The notes: generated by a model not told the origin, from the sequence alone. A DNA stretch of 26,794 nucleotides from JBOGDS01 sp050743075 (GCA_050743075.1 JBOGDS010000049.1:1-26794); one strand, 5' to 3'; positions 7,443 to 15,875 are shown, numbered from the stretch's first letter. Made by a program: numbers and translations.

Positions 7443-7873
7443 TCGCCGGTCGCGGTCACGGAGCGGCCCGGGCGCAGCGGCGGGCGAGCCTGATCACGCT
7501 GGTGGTCGGGATGGCCATGTCGGTGGCGGGCTGGGCCGCCGCCGGCTCCGACGGCCTCGTGGCCGGCGTGGCCGGCACGGTGGTGGTGATCGCGTTCTTC
7601 TGGTCGGGATCGATCCCGGTGCTCGTCACCCGCGGTGCCGAGAACGCCGGGCTCGGCATGGGTGTGCTGTTGCTCACGTACAGCGTGCGCATCGCGCTCG
7701 TGCTGATAGCCCTCACCGTGGTCGGCCGGGCCGATGTCGTCGACGAACGGTGGCTCGGAGCGACCGTCATCGCGTGCGCGCTGTGCTGGGCTGTGGCGCA
7801 CGCGGCGCTCGCGTTGCGCGGCGGTGCCTCCGGTCCGGACGCGGCCGGTGAGGCCGGCCGCGCCGACGGCTGA
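7439..7873 (+). CDS. Small AtpI-like membrane protein (Rv1303-type position)
   Basis: The product has 144 residues with a basic N-terminus and four hydrophobic segments (about 16-34, 40-60, 70-92 and 100-122), ending in a hydrophilic Gly/Ala-rich tail. It lies between the wecA-type gene and the atp genes, where mycobacteria and Streptomyces carry a small hydrophobic protein often labelled AtpI. AtpI proteins are proposed to assist c-ring assembly or Mg2+ supply; sequence alone does not show this here. The GTG overlaps the previous stop (GTGA), so translation is coupled. A second small membrane gene of AtpZ type follows. The assignment rests mainly on synteny and topology. Confidence 0.75.
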   Translation: MIAGRGHGAARAQRRASLITLVVGMAMSVAGWAAAGSDGLVAGVAGTVVVIAFFWSGSIPVLVTRGAENAGLGMGVLLLTYSVRIALVLIALTVVGRADVVDERWLGATVIACALCWAVAHAALALRGGASGPDAAGEAGRADG

Positions 7874-7956
7874 ACCGTCCCGCGGCTGCTCCCTGTCGGT
7901 GTAAAGTGCCTGGTCAGCGGCCTGGCATCGGCCCGCGCGCCGGCCGTCGCCGCTAG

Positions 7957-7962
7957 TACACT
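7957..7962 (+). promoter_or_regulatory. Possible -10 element TACACT of the atp operon
   Basis: TACACT (TANNNT) ends 10 bases before the ATG at 7973, so the transcript would start about 3-4 bases before the start codon, nearly leaderless. A second candidate, TAAAGT, lies at 7902-7907. The 99-base gap 7874-7972 is the widest gap upstream of atpB in this cluster and holds no gene. Neither candidate has a good -35. Confidence 0.35.
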
Positions 7963-7972
7963 CGGGCGGACC

Positions 7973-8182
7973 ATGACGCCTGACCCCGCCGACGAGTCCC
8001 GCCGCGAGCGCAACGATGCCTGGAACGCGTTGAGTTTCGTGGTGGCCGGCGTCGCCGTCTGGGGCGGTGTCGGCTGGCTCGTCTCCGAGTGGCTCGACAA
8101 CCGCATCTACACCATGCTGGGCCTGCTGCTGGGGGCAGGAGGCGCGCTGTACCTGGTCTGGGTCAGATACGGTAAGGCCTGA
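7973..8182 (+). CDS. AtpZ/AtpI-family ATP synthase accessory protein
   Basis: The product has 69 residues with two membrane segments: NALSFVVAGVAVWGGVGWLV (about 18-37) and YTMLGLLLGAGGALYLVWV (about 46-64). They are joined by a short hydrophilic turn with SEWLDNR. This GxGWL-(S/D)xWLD hairpin pattern is that of the AtpZ/AtpI family (F0F1-ATPase subunit, putative Ca2+/Mg2+ transporter). Members precede atpB in many bacteria and have been proposed to act in Mg2+ transport or c-ring assembly. The ATG has no clear ribosome binding site and follows a possible near-leaderless promoter. The gene lies 52 bases ahead of atpB. Confidence 0.82.
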   Translation: MTPDPADESRRERNDAWNALSFVVAGVAVWGGVGWLVSEWLDNRIYTMLGLLLGAGGALYLVWVRYGKA

Positions 8183-8234
8183 TCCCGGGCACCCGATGGA
8201 AGCTGGCGTCTGCCTGCCGGAAGAGAGGACTTCG

Positions 8235-9029
8235 TTGAGCCACCGGATGCTCGTAGCCGAGGCATCGGAGGAGTTCCACGCTCCCGGTACGGCCAGCTTC
8301 GTGTACCCGCCGCTCTTCGGCGAAGGCACGTTCTTCACCAAGCCGATGTTGATCATTGTGCTGGGCTCGCTGCTGATCGCCGTGGTCTTCTACCTCGCGT
8401 CGCGCCCTGGCAGCGTGATCCCCGGCAAGCTGCAGTTCGCCGGCGAGAGCGCGTACGGGTTCGTCCGCAACCAGATCGCCGCCGACGCCATCGGCCGTGA
8501 GGGCATCAGGTACGTGCCCTACCTGGCCACGCTGTTCTTCTTCATCGCGGTGCTGAACGTCGCGGGCATCGTCCCGCTCCTGCAGTTCCCCGCCACGTCG
8601 CGGATCGCGATCCCGCTGTTCCTGGCGCTGATCTCCTGCGTCCTGTTCAACTACATCGGCATCAGGCGGCAGGGCTTGGGCAGCTATTTCGGGAATATGC
8701 TGTTCCCGCCCGGTGTGCCCACGTGGATCTACCCTCTGCTCTCGCCGATCGAGTTCATCTCGACGGTGATCATCCGGCCCTTCACGCTCACCCTCCGTCT
8801 CACGTTCAACATGTTCGCCGGCCACATGCTCCTGCTGCTGTGCTTCCTCGGCGGCGAGTACCTGCTGCTCGAGGTCCAGGGAGTCGTCGGGTTCACGGCC
8901 GGCACCGGCGCGCTGTTGTTCGGCATCGCCTTCACGTTCTTCGAGCTGTTCGTCCAGCTCCTGCAGGCCTACGTCTTCACCCTGCTCTCCGCCATCTACA
9001 TCGGCGGCGCGCTGACCCACGACCACTGA
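8235..9029 (+). CDS. atpB: ATP synthase subunit a
   Basis: Subunit a forms the two proton half-channels beside the c-ring of Fo. The product has 264 residues and about five or six membrane helices. The essential arginine is Arg188 in TLTLRLTFNMFAGH, equivalent to Arg210 of E. coli. The last helix pair ends FVQLLQAYVFTLLSAIYIG, including the conserved Gln and Tyr. TTG 8235 is chosen because GAGAGG at 8223-8228 lies 6 bases upstream; ATG 8247 is an alternative that shortens the protein by four residues. atpE follows after 28 bases. Confidence 0.95.
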   Translation: MSHRMLVAEASEEFHAPGTASFVYPPLFGEGTFFTKPMLIIVLGSLLIAVVFYLASRPGSVIPGKLQFAGESAYGFVRNQIAADAIGREGIRYVPYLATLFFFIAVLNVAGIVPLLQFPATSRIAIPLFLALISCVLFNYIGIRRQGLGSYFGNMLFPPGVPTWIYPLLSPIEFISTVIIRPFTLTLRLTFNMFAGHMLLLLCFLGGEYLLLEVQGVVGFTAGTGALLFGIAFTFFELFVQLLQAYVFTLLSAIYIGGALTHDH

Positions 9030-9057
9030 TCACGAACCCCACCACGGAAGGAAAGAG

Positions 9058-9291
9058 ATGGAAGGCAACCTCGAAGAGGCGATTGCCGGCCTGGGCTCCC
9101 TCAACCTGGTCGGTTACGGCCTCGCGGCGATCGGCGCTGGCGTCGGCATCGGCCTGATCTTCGCCGCGTACATCAACGGCGTCGCCCGCCAGCCGGAGGC
9201 GCGCAGCGTCCTGCAGGGCATCGCGCTGCTGGGCTTCGCGCTGGCCGAGCAGGTGGCCGTCATCGGCATCGGCCTGGCCTTCTTCCTCTAG
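9058..9291 (+). CDS. atpE: ATP synthase subunit c
   Basis: This is the proton-carrying ring subunit of Fo: 77 residues folded as a two-helix hairpin. The packing motif GAGVGIG is at 26-32, the polar loop RQPE at 44-47, and the ion-binding carboxylate is Glu64 (GFALAEQVAV). Gln65 follows the glutamate, and the full Na+-binding set (including Ser/Thr after the Glu) is absent, so the ring should carry protons. GGAAGGA at 9046-9052 precedes the ATG. The good ribosome binding site fits the higher protein need for c than for its neighbours. The stop is 3 bases before atpF. Confidence 0.97.
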   Translation: MEGNLEEAIAGLGSLNLVGYGLAAIGAGVGIGLIFAAYINGVARQPEARSVLQGIALLGFALAEQVAVIGIGLAFFL

Positions 9292-9294
9292 CCC

Positions 9295-9879
9295 ATGTCG
9301 ACGTTGACCATGCCGACCGCCCTCCTCGCGGCCGAGGCTGGAGGCGAACCGCCCAGCCCCCTGGTGCCGCACCTGGGGGAGCTCATCGTCGGGATCATCG
9401 CGTTCGCCCTGCTGTTCTTCTTCCTGCGCTCGAAGGTATTCCCGATCTTCGAGCGGACGTACGCGGAGCGCAGCGAGGCGATCGAGGGCGGCATCAAGCG
9501 GGCCGAGGAGGCCCAGGCCGAGGCCCAGCGCGCTCTGGAGCAGTACCGCGCGCAGCTGGCCGACGCCCGGGGCGAGGCGGCCCGCATCCGGGAGGACGCG
9601 AAGGCACAGGGCGCGATCATCCTCGCCGAGATGCGGGCGTCGGCACAGGCCGAGTCCACCCGCATCGCCGAGCGTGCTCACGCCCAGATGGCGGCCGAGC
9701 GCGAGCAGGTCGTCCGCTCTCTGCGCGCCGAGGTCGGCACGCTGGCCACCCAGCTGGCCGAGCGCGTCGTCGGCGAGTCGCTGGCGGACGACGCCCGCTC
9801 GCAACGGGTTGTCGAGCGCTTCCTCGCCGAGCTCGAGACCAGTGGCGACGGCGTCGGGCCGGTGGGCCGGAGCGCCTGA
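9295..9879 (+). CDS. atpF: ATP synthase subunit b
   Basis: Subunit b is the peripheral stalk that holds F1 against the a subunit. The product has 194 residues with one membrane helix at about 29-47 and then a long, charged, Ala/Glu/Arg-rich helix to the C-terminus, which contacts delta. It starts 3 bases after atpE, and its stop overlaps the atpH start by one base (TGATG). An in-frame ATG at 9310 is a possible alternative start. There is only one b gene, and it is not duplicated as b prime. Confidence 0.95.
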   Translation: MSTLTMPTALLAAEAGGEPPSPLVPHLGELIVGIIAFALLFFFLRSKVFPIFERTYAERSEAIEGGIKRAEEAQAEAQRALEQYRAQLADARGEAARIREDAKAQGAIILAEMRASAQAESTRIAERAHAQMAAEREQVVRSLRAEVGTLATQLAERVVGESLADDARSQRVVERFLAELETSGDGVGPVGRSA

Positions 9880-10694
9880 TGCGAGGACCGAGCCGGCAGG
9901 CGTACGCGGCGTTGGGCGGACGGCTCGACGCCGCGATCGGTCGCGACCAGGGCACTGCCGCGACGATCGGCGACGCCATGTTCGGCTTCTCCGAGATGCT
10001 CCGCGGCCAGCCCGCCGTTCGCCGCGCGCTCACCGACCCCGGCCGGTCGGGCGACGATCGGGCGGCACTGGTGCGGGCCCTGGCCGGCGACCGGCTGGAT
10101 CCGGCGGCCGTCGAGCTGATCAGCAGTGGCGTGCGCGAACGCTGGGCCGGCTCCGGGGACCTACTGGCCGCGATGGAGGAGTCCGGCGTCGCCGCGCACC
10201 TCGCCGCCGCGGACGCCGCCGGGCGGCTCGACGACGTGCAGGAAGAGCTGTTCCGCTTCGGGCAGGTCGTTCAGGGCGAGCCCGCCCTGCGGGCGGCGTT
10301 GCTCGACCAGGCGGCGCCCGCCGAGGCACGACGAGACCTCATTCGTGCCCTCCTCGCCGGCAGGGCGGCACCGGAGTCCGTCCGGTTGGTCGAGCATGTC
10401 GTCCTGGGTCGCCGTGACCGCACGCTGGAGACGGCGTTCGAACGGATCGGCGAGTTGGCCGCGGAGCGTAAGCAGCGGCAGGTCGCCGTCGTCCGGGTGG
10501 CGTCGTCCATGACTGCCGAGCACCGCGAGCGGCTGGAACAAGCTCTGGCCGCCCAGGCGGGCCGGCCGGTGCGGCTCAACGTCGTCGTCGAGCCCGGCCT
10601 GGTCGGCGGCCTCAAGATCGAGATCGGCGACGACGTCGTCGACGGCACCGTACGTGCCCGCCTCGACGACGTCCAGCGCCGGCTGGCCGGCTGA
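9879..10694 (+). CDS. atpH: ATP synthase subunit delta
   Basis: Delta (OSCP type) caps the alpha-beta hexamer and joins it to the b stalk. The product has 271 residues, longer than the roughly 180 of E. coli but normal for actinobacteria. A helical N-terminal domain is followed by a C-terminal part ending with VEPGLVGGLKIEIGDDVVDG, the family signature. There is no N-terminal membrane helix, so this is not the b-delta fusion of mycobacteria. The ATG overlaps the atpF stop codon. A 37-base gap with AGGGAG separates it from atpA. Confidence 0.95.
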   Translation: MRGPSRQAYAALGGRLDAAIGRDQGTAATIGDAMFGFSEMLRGQPAVRRALTDPGRSGDDRAALVRALAGDRLDPAAVELISSGVRERWAGSGDLLAAMEESGVAAHLAAADAAGRLDDVQEELFRFGQVVQGEPALRAALLDQAAPAEARRDLIRALLAGRAAPESVRLVEHVVLGRRDRTLETAFERIGELAAERKQRQVAVVRVASSMTAEHRERLEQALAAQAGRPVRLNVVVEPGLVGGLKIEIGDDVVDGTVRARLDDVQRRLAG

Positions 10695-10731
10695 GACACC
10701 GACTACGCACACCAGAGAGCAGGGAGCAACG

Positions 10732-12426
10732 ATGACGGAGCTGACGATCCGTCCCGAGGAGATCCGCGAGGCGCTCGACGCCTTCGTGAAGTCCTACGAG
10801 CCGGCGGCCGCCGCGCGAGAAGAGGTCGGGCAGGTGGCCGTGGCCGGTGACGGGATCGCGCGCGTCCAGGGTCTGCCCTCCGCGATGGCCAACGAGCTGC
10901 TGGAGTTCGAGGACGGCACGCTGGGCATCGCGCTGAACCTCGACATCACCGAGATCGGCGTCGTCGTTCTGGGTGACTTCGCCGGCATCGAGGAAGGTCA
11001 ACCGGTCCGGCGCACCGGTGAGGTCCTGTCCGTGCCCGTCGGTGACGCCTTCCTGGGCCGGGTCATCGACCCGCTCGGCGAGCCGCTGGACGGGCTGGGC
11101 GAGATCGAGGCCGAAGGCCGCCGGGCGCTGGAGTTGCAGGCGCCGTCGGTGGTGCAGCGGCAGGGTGTGAGCCAGCCGCTCCAGACCGGCCTCAAGGCGA
11201 TCGACGCCATGACCCCGATCGGACGCGGCCAGCGCCAGCTCATCCTGGGTGACCGGCAGACCGGCAAGACCACGATCGCCGTCGACACGATCCTCAACCA
11301 GCTCGACAACTGGACGACCGGCGACAAGGACAAGCAGGTCCGCTGCATCTACGTCGCGACCGGCCAGAAGGGCTCGACGATCGCGGGCATCCGCGAGCAA
11401 CTGATGGAGGCCGGCGCGCTCGAGTACACGACGATCGTCGCCGCCCCGGCGTCGGACTCCGCCGGCTTCAAGTACCTCTCGCCGTATACCGGGTCCGCGC
11501 TCGGCCAGCACTGGATGTACCAGGGCTACCACGTCCTGATCGTGTTCGACGACCTGTCCAAGCAGGCCGAGGCCTACCGCGCCGTGTCCCTGCTCCTTCG
11601 CCGGCCGCCGGGCCGCGAGGCGTACCCGGGCGACGTCTTCTACCTGCACTCCCGTCTGCTGGAGCGTTGCGCCAAGCTCTCCGACGAGCTGGGCGGCGGG
11701 TCGATGACGGGGCTGCCGATCATCGAGACCAAGGGCAACGATGTCTCGGCGTTCATCCCGACCAACGTCATCTCGATCACGGACGGCCAGTGCTTCCTGG
11801 AGGCCGACCTGTTCAACCAGGGCGTGCGGCCCGCGATCAACGTGGGCATCTCGGTCTCCCGGGTCGGCGGCGCGGCCCAGGTCAGGGCCATGAAGCAGGT
11901 CTCCGGCTCGCTGAAGCTCGACCTGGCGCAGTATGACGACCTCAAGGCGTTCGCGGCGTTCGCATCCGACCTCGACGCCGCCAGCCGGGCCCAGCTCGAC
12001 CGCGGCGCCCGCCTGGTCGAGTTGCTCAAGCAGGGCCACGGTGCACCGGTGCCGGTGTCGAAGCAGGTCGTGTCGATCTGGGCCGGCACGACCGGCCGGC
12101 TCGACGAGGTGCCAGTCGAGGACATCCGCCGCTTCGAGGCCGAGTTCCTCGACTACGTCAGCCGGGAACACGGTGGAATCCTCGAGGCGGTCACCACGAC
12201 GGGTGAGCTCTCCGACGAGAACAGCACGGCGCTGGAGCAGGCGGTCGACGCGTTCAAGCAGCAGTTCGTCACCGCGTCCGGCCAGCCGCTGATCAAGGAC
12301 GAGCCGATCGAGGCGATGGGCGAGGGCGAGGAGGACCTCACCAAGATCCGGCGCCGCACCCGGACCGAGGCGGGCATTCGTGACGCCGCCGCTCCGGACG
12401 CGGGCACGGGCGAGCCCACCGCGTGA
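10732..12426 (+). CDS. atpA: ATP synthase subunit alpha
   Basis: Alpha is the regulatory nucleotide-binding subunit of F1. The product has 564 residues. The P-loop GDRQTGKT is at 173-180, and the arginine-finger segment ISVSRVGGAAQ is present. Compared with E. coli (513 residues) there is a C-terminal extension of about 50 residues. It begins after EPIEAMGEGEEDL, contains a basic KIRRRTRT patch, and ends in a low-complexity Ala/Gly/Pro tail. In mycobacteria a similar extension helps suppress ATP hydrolysis. The start is ATG 10732, preceded by AGGGAG. Preceding in-frame codons back to 10654 overlap atpH and are not part of it. Confidence 0.97.
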   Translation: MTELTIRPEEIREALDAFVKSYEPAAAAREEVGQVAVAGDGIARVQGLPSAMANELLEFEDGTLGIALNLDITEIGVVVLGDFAGIEEGQPVRRTGEVLSVPVGDAFLGRVIDPLGEPLDGLGEIEAEGRRALELQAPSVVQRQGVSQPLQTGLKAIDAMTPIGRGQRQLILGDRQTGKTTIAVDTILNQLDNWTTGDKDKQVRCIYVATGQKGSTIAGIREQLMEAGALEYTTIVAAPASDSAGFKYLSPYTGSALGQHWMYQGYHVLIVFDDLSKQAEAYRAVSLLLRRPPGREAYPGDVFYLHSRLLERCAKLSDELGGGSMTGLPIIETKGNDVSAFIPTNVISITDGQCFLEADLFNQGVRPAINVGISVSRVGGAAQVRAMKQVSGSLKLDLAQYDDLKAFAAFASDLDAASRAQLDRGARLVELLKQGHGAPVPVSKQVVSIWAGTTGRLDEVPVEDIRRFEAEFLDYVSREHGGILEAVTTTGELSDENSTALEQAVDAFKQQFVTASGQPLIKDEPIEAMGEGEEDLTKIRRRTRTEAGIRDAAAPDAGTGEPTA

Positions 12427-12463
12427 CCATGCCGAGGACCAGCCGACCGGGAGGAGGGCGCTG

Positions 12464-13450
12464 ATGGGAGCCGAGTTGCGGGTGCTCCGACGGCGCATCC
12501 GCTCCGTCGAGTCGACGAAGAAGATAACCCGGGCGCAGGAGCTGATTGCGGCATCGCGGATCATCAGGGCGCAGCAGCGCGCCGAGGCGGCCAGGCCGTA
12601 CACCCGGGCGCTGGTGAGAGCGCTGGAGGCAGCGGCGGCCAACGCACGCTTGGACAACACGCTGCTCGAAGGGATCGGTGAGCCCCGCCGCTCGGCCGTG
12701 CTCGTGGTGACCAGTGACCGCGGCTTCGCGGGCGCCTACTCGGCGAACGTCATCCGGCAGAGCGAGGCCCTGTCCGGCCTGCTGGCCGAGCAGGGCCAGC
12801 AGGTCGTGCCGTACGTCGTCGGTCAGAAGGGCGTGACCTGGTTCCGGTTCCGCGGGCGTGAGCTCGGCGGCGAGTACACGGGCTTCACCGGCATGCCGAC
12901 CTACCCGGACGCGCGCCGGATCGCGGACGACCTGCTCGACGCGATCAACCGCCCGACCGACGAGGGGGGCGTCGACGAGATCCACGTCGTCTCGACGCAC
13001 TTCGTCAACATGGTGAGCCAGGAGGTGCGGGCTCGGCGACTGTTCCCGATCGTGGTCGAGGACGTTCCGGACGAGGTGCACCGGGCTGAGGAGGGCGCTG
13101 TGCGCACCAGCGACGGCGTCAGCGGCACCGAGACCGAGGCAGTCGGTGAGCGTAGCGCCGACGAGGTCCTGCCGCTCTACGACTTCGAGCCGTCGCCTGA
13201 CGACGTGCTCGACGCGTTGCTGCCGCAGTACGCCGGCAACCTCGTGTACACGGCGCTACTCGACGCGGCCGCCTCGGAGTGGGCGGCCCGTCGGCGGGCG
13301 ATGAAGTCGGCCACCGACAACGCCACCGAGCTTCAGCAGGAGTACACCCGGCGGGCCAACCAGGCCCGACAAGCCGAGATCACCCAGGAGATCAGCGAGA
13401 TCGTTGGCGGCGCGGACGCGCTCGCCGCCGCGGCCGCGGGGAGCGAATGA
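12464..13450 (+). CDS. atpG: ATP synthase subunit gamma
   Basis: Gamma is the central rotating shaft of F1. The product has 328 residues, longer than the roughly 290 of E. coli. The N-terminal helix has RRIRSVESTKKITRAQELIA, and the C-terminal helix has MKSATDNATELQQEYTRRAN. The extra length lies mainly in an acidic, probably flexible stretch at about 200-240 (VPDEVHRAEEGAV to GERSADEV). ATG 12464 follows a strong GGGAGGAGG site at 12450-12458. The stop overlaps the start of atpD, so the two are translationally coupled. Confidence 0.96.
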   Translation: MGAELRVLRRRIRSVESTKKITRAQELIAASRIIRAQQRAEAARPYTRALVRALEAAAANARLDNTLLEGIGEPRRSAVLVVTSDRGFAGAYSANVIRQSEALSGLLAEQGQQVVPYVVGQKGVTWFRFRGRELGGEYTGFTGMPTYPDARRIADDLLDAINRPTDEGGVDEIHVVSTHFVNMVSQEVRARRLFPIVVEDVPDEVHRAEEGAVRTSDGVSGTETEAVGERSADEVLPLYDFEPSPDDVLDALLPQYAGNLVYTALLDAAASEWAARRRAMKSATDNATELQQEYTRRANQARQAEITQEISEIVGGADALAAAAAGSE

Positions 13451-14916
13451 TGACCACCACAGCCACTGCTACCACGACCGGCGCCGACGAGCCGCAGCCC
13501 GGTGCCGTCGGCCACGTTGCCCGGATCATCGGCGCCGTCGTCGAGGTCGAGTTTCCGGCCGACCAGATGCCCGAGATCTTCAACGCGCTCGAGACCGAGG
13601 TCGAGCTGCCCGAGGAGGCCGGCGGGAAGCGCCTGTTGACGTTCGAGGTGGAGCAGCACGTCGGCGACGGCGTGGTGAAGGCCATCTCGATGCAGCCGAC
13701 CGACGGGCTGGTCCGAGGTGCTGCGGTGCGCGACACCGGCGGCCCGATCTCGGTGCCGGTCGGTGACGTGGTCAAGGGCCACGTCTTCAACGCGCTCGGC
13801 AAGCCGCTGGACATCGACGAGTCGAAGCTGGAGATCACCGAGCGGTGGCCGATCCATCGCAAGCCACCGGCCTTCGACCAGCTCCAGGGCAGCACCACGA
13901 TGATGGAGACCGGCATCAAGGTCATCGACCTGCTGACTCCGTACATCCAGGGCGGCAAGATCGGCCTGTTCGGCGGCGCGGGCGTGGGCAAGACCGTGTT
14001 GATCCAGGAGATGATCACCCGGGTGGCCCGGAACTTCGGCGGTACCTCGGTGTTCGCCGGCGTAGGGGAGCGGACCCGCGAGGGCAACGACCTGTGGACC
14101 GAGATGCAGGAAGCGAACGTCCTGAAGGACACCGCGCTGGTGTTCGGTCAGATGGACGAGCCCCCGGGTACCCGGATGCGGGTCGCGCTGTCCGCGCTGA
14201 CGATGGCCGAGTACTTCCGCGACGTGCAGAAGCAGGACGTTCTGCTGTTCATCGACAACATCTTCCGGTTCACCCAGGCCGGCTCCGAGGTGTCGACGCT
14301 GCTCGGCCGGATGCCGTCGGCCGTGGGGTACCAGCCGACGCTGGCCGACGAGATGGGCGAGCTGCAGGAGCGGATCACGTCCACCCGCGGCCACTCGATC
14401 ACGTCGATGCAGGCGATCTACGTGCCCGCCGACGACATCACCGACCCGGCGCCGCACACTGCATTCGCGCACCTGGACGCCCGCACGGTCCTCTCGCGGC
14501 CGATCTCCGCCTTGGGCATCTACCCGGCCGTCGATCCGCTCGACTCGTCCAGCCGGATCCTCGACGCGCTCTACATCGGCGAGGACCACTACCGGATCGC
14601 CCAGCGGGTCAAGGAGATCCTCCAGCGTTACAAGGACCTGCAGGACATCATCGCCATCCTCGGCATCGACGAGCTGTCCGAGGAGGACAAGATCGCGGTG
14701 AACCGGGCGCGGCGACTGCAGCGGTTCCTGTCGCAGAACATGTTCGCCGCCGAGGCGTTCACCGGTCAGCCGGGCGTGTTCGTGCCGCTGGCGGAGACCC
14801 TGGAGTCCTTCGACGGCATCTGCAAGGGCGAGTACGACCACCTGCCGGAGCAGGCTTTCCACATGGTGGGGAACATCGAGACGGCGGAGGAGAAGGCGTC
14901 GACGCTCGCTTCCTGA
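13450..14916 (+). CDS. atpD: ATP synthase subunit beta
   Basis: Beta is the catalytic subunit of F1. The product has 488 residues from ATG 13450. The P-loop GGAGVGKT is at 175-182, the catalytic segment GERTREGND at 206-214, Walker B LLFIDN at 265-270, and an intact DELSEED at 407-413. Two adjacent in-frame ATGs exist at 13447 and 13450; the second is preferred because GGGGAG at 13438-13443 then lies 6 bases upstream. Residues 1-20 are a Thr/Ala-rich tail before the first beta barrel. Unlike the other atp genes it is followed by a long gap (125 bases) before atpC. Confidence 0.97.
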   Translation: MTTTATATTTGADEPQPGAVGHVARIIGAVVEVEFPADQMPEIFNALETEVELPEEAGGKRLLTFEVEQHVGDGVVKAISMQPTDGLVRGAAVRDTGGPISVPVGDVVKGHVFNALGKPLDIDESKLEITERWPIHRKPPAFDQLQGSTTMMETGIKVIDLLTPYIQGGKIGLFGGAGVGKTVLIQEMITRVARNFGGTSVFAGVGERTREGNDLWTEMQEANVLKDTALVFGQMDEPPGTRMRVALSALTMAEYFRDVQKQDVLLFIDNIFRFTQAGSEVSTLLGRMPSAVGYQPTLADEMGELQERITSTRGHSITSMQAIYVPADDITDPAPHTAFAHLDARTVLSRPISALGIYPAVDPLDSSSRILDALYIGEDHYRIAQRVKEILQRYKDLQDIIAILGIDELSEEDKIAVNRARRLQRFLSQNMFAAEAFTGQPGVFVPLAETLESFDGICKGEYDHLPEQAFHMVGNIETAEEKASTLAS

Positions 14917-15041
14917 CTCGTCCTGCCTTGTCGGGTCGGTGCGAGAAGGTTCTCGACGGCCAGTCCTGATTGGTACGACGATCCGGGTATTCTCGGCGCT
15001 GCGCCGGGCGCGCAGGTGCACGTGCATCCGAGGGAGAACTG
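14917..15041 (+). other. atpD-atpC spacer with small hairpins and a possible promoter
   Basis: This 125-base gap holds no gene. Features seen are an imperfect hairpin CGAGA/TCTCG at 14942-14955, a TATTCT hexamer at 14988-14993 that fits TANNNT, a GGCG/CGCC hairpin at 14995-15005, and a 10-base palindrome TGCACGTGCA at 15017-15026 just before the atpC ribosome binding site. The roles are unproven. Confidence 0.4.
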
Positions 15042-15407
15042 ATGGCAGAACTGCAGGTCGAGCTGGTAGCGGCCGACCGGAAGGTTTGGTCCGGGCCGGC
15101 GCGGATCGTCATCACCAGGACGACCGAGGGCGACATCGGCATCATGCCCGGCCACCAGCCGCTGCTCGGCATCCTGATCACCGGCCCGGTCACGATCCGC
15201 ACACCCGACGACGACGTGGTGTCGGCGGCGGTGCACGGCGGTTTCCTGTCCGTCGCCGACGACGTCGTCTCGATCCTCGCCGAGGTCGCTGAGCTGGGCG
15301 ACGAGATCGACGTCAAGCGAGCCGAAGCCGCGCTCCAGCAGGCGGGCGACGACGCGGAGGCCGCACGTCGAGCGGAGACACGACTTCGCGCCGTCGGGTC
15401 CCGCTGA
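15042..15407 (+). CDS. atpC: ATP synthase subunit epsilon
   Basis: Epsilon sits at the base of gamma and can restrain ATP hydrolysis. The product has 121 residues, the length of mycobacterial epsilon and shorter than the 139 of E. coli. An N-terminal beta barrel spans about 1-85 (motif EGDIGIMPGHQPLLGIL), with only a short C-terminal helical part. The ATG at 15042 has AGGGAGA just upstream. The same frame is open back to 14970 but lacks a ribosome binding site there. It is the last subunit gene; the DUF2550 gene follows after 30 bases. Confidence 0.96.
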   Translation: MAELQVELVAADRKVWSGPARIVITRTTEGDIGIMPGHQPLLGILITGPVTIRTPDDDVVSAAVHGGFLSVADDVVSILAEVAELGDEIDVKRAEAALQQAGDDAEAARRAETRLRAVGSR

Positions 15408-15437
15408 CGCCGGGGGGCACGGGGAAGGCATGGTGCG

Positions 15438-15875
15438 ATGACGGTGCTCGAATGGGTGGCCGTCGTCGTCGCTGCCCTCGCGCTGGTGATCGTGCTCGCT
15501 CTGGGTGGACTCTTCCTGCGCCGTGGCGTCCTGCAACGCGAGGGCGGCTTCGACATGTGTCTGCGGCTCGGCGGCGACGGCTGGGGTGGCGGGTGGGTCT
15601 TCGGGGTGGGCCGCTACCGCGGGAACGACCTGGAGTGGTTCCGCACGTTCAGCTACGGCGGCCGGCCCAGGCAGTCGCTGCACCGGCCGGATCTCGCCGT
15701 GCTCGGCCGCCGCCGACCGGACGCCGAGGAGGCGTACGACCTGCCCGTCGGGCACGTCGTGCTCACCTGTGAGGTGGCTGCTCGCCATCTTGACGTGTCC
15801 ATGACCGAGCCTGCGTCGATGGCCTTCCTGGCCTGGCTCGAGGCGGCACCCCCGGGCGGGCACCTCGTCGCCTAG
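15438..15875 (+). CDS. DUF2550-family single-pass membrane protein
   Basis: The product has 145 residues. One N-terminal membrane helix (about 5-28, WVAVVVAALALVIVLALGGLFLRR) is followed by a cytoplasmic domain with the DUF2550 pattern GGFDMCLRL, GWVFGVGRYRGNDLEWFRTFS and a C-terminal MAFLAWLEAAPPGG. It is found next to the atp operon throughout actinobacteria (Rv1312 in mycobacteria), which supports the call, but the function is unknown. GGGGAAGG precedes the ATG. A 5-bp CGCCG/CGGCG hairpin follows the stop at 15876-15893. Confidence 0.88.
   Translation: MTVLEWVAVVVAALALVIVLALGGLFLRRGVLQREGGFDMCLRLGGDGWGGGWVFGVGRYRGNDLEWFRTFSYGGRPRQSLHRPDLAVLGRRRPDAEEAYDLPVGHVVLTCEVAARHLDVSMTEPASMAFLAWLEAAPPGGHLVA

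Noticed and set aside
10612..12660. A 682-codon open frame on the minus strand across atpA and atpG
   Set aside because: It lies opposite clearly conserved genes, has no recognisable domain, and is expected in GC-rich DNA where stop codons are rare in the antisense frames. The similar 760-codon minus-strand frame at 15763-18045 is rejected for the same reason.
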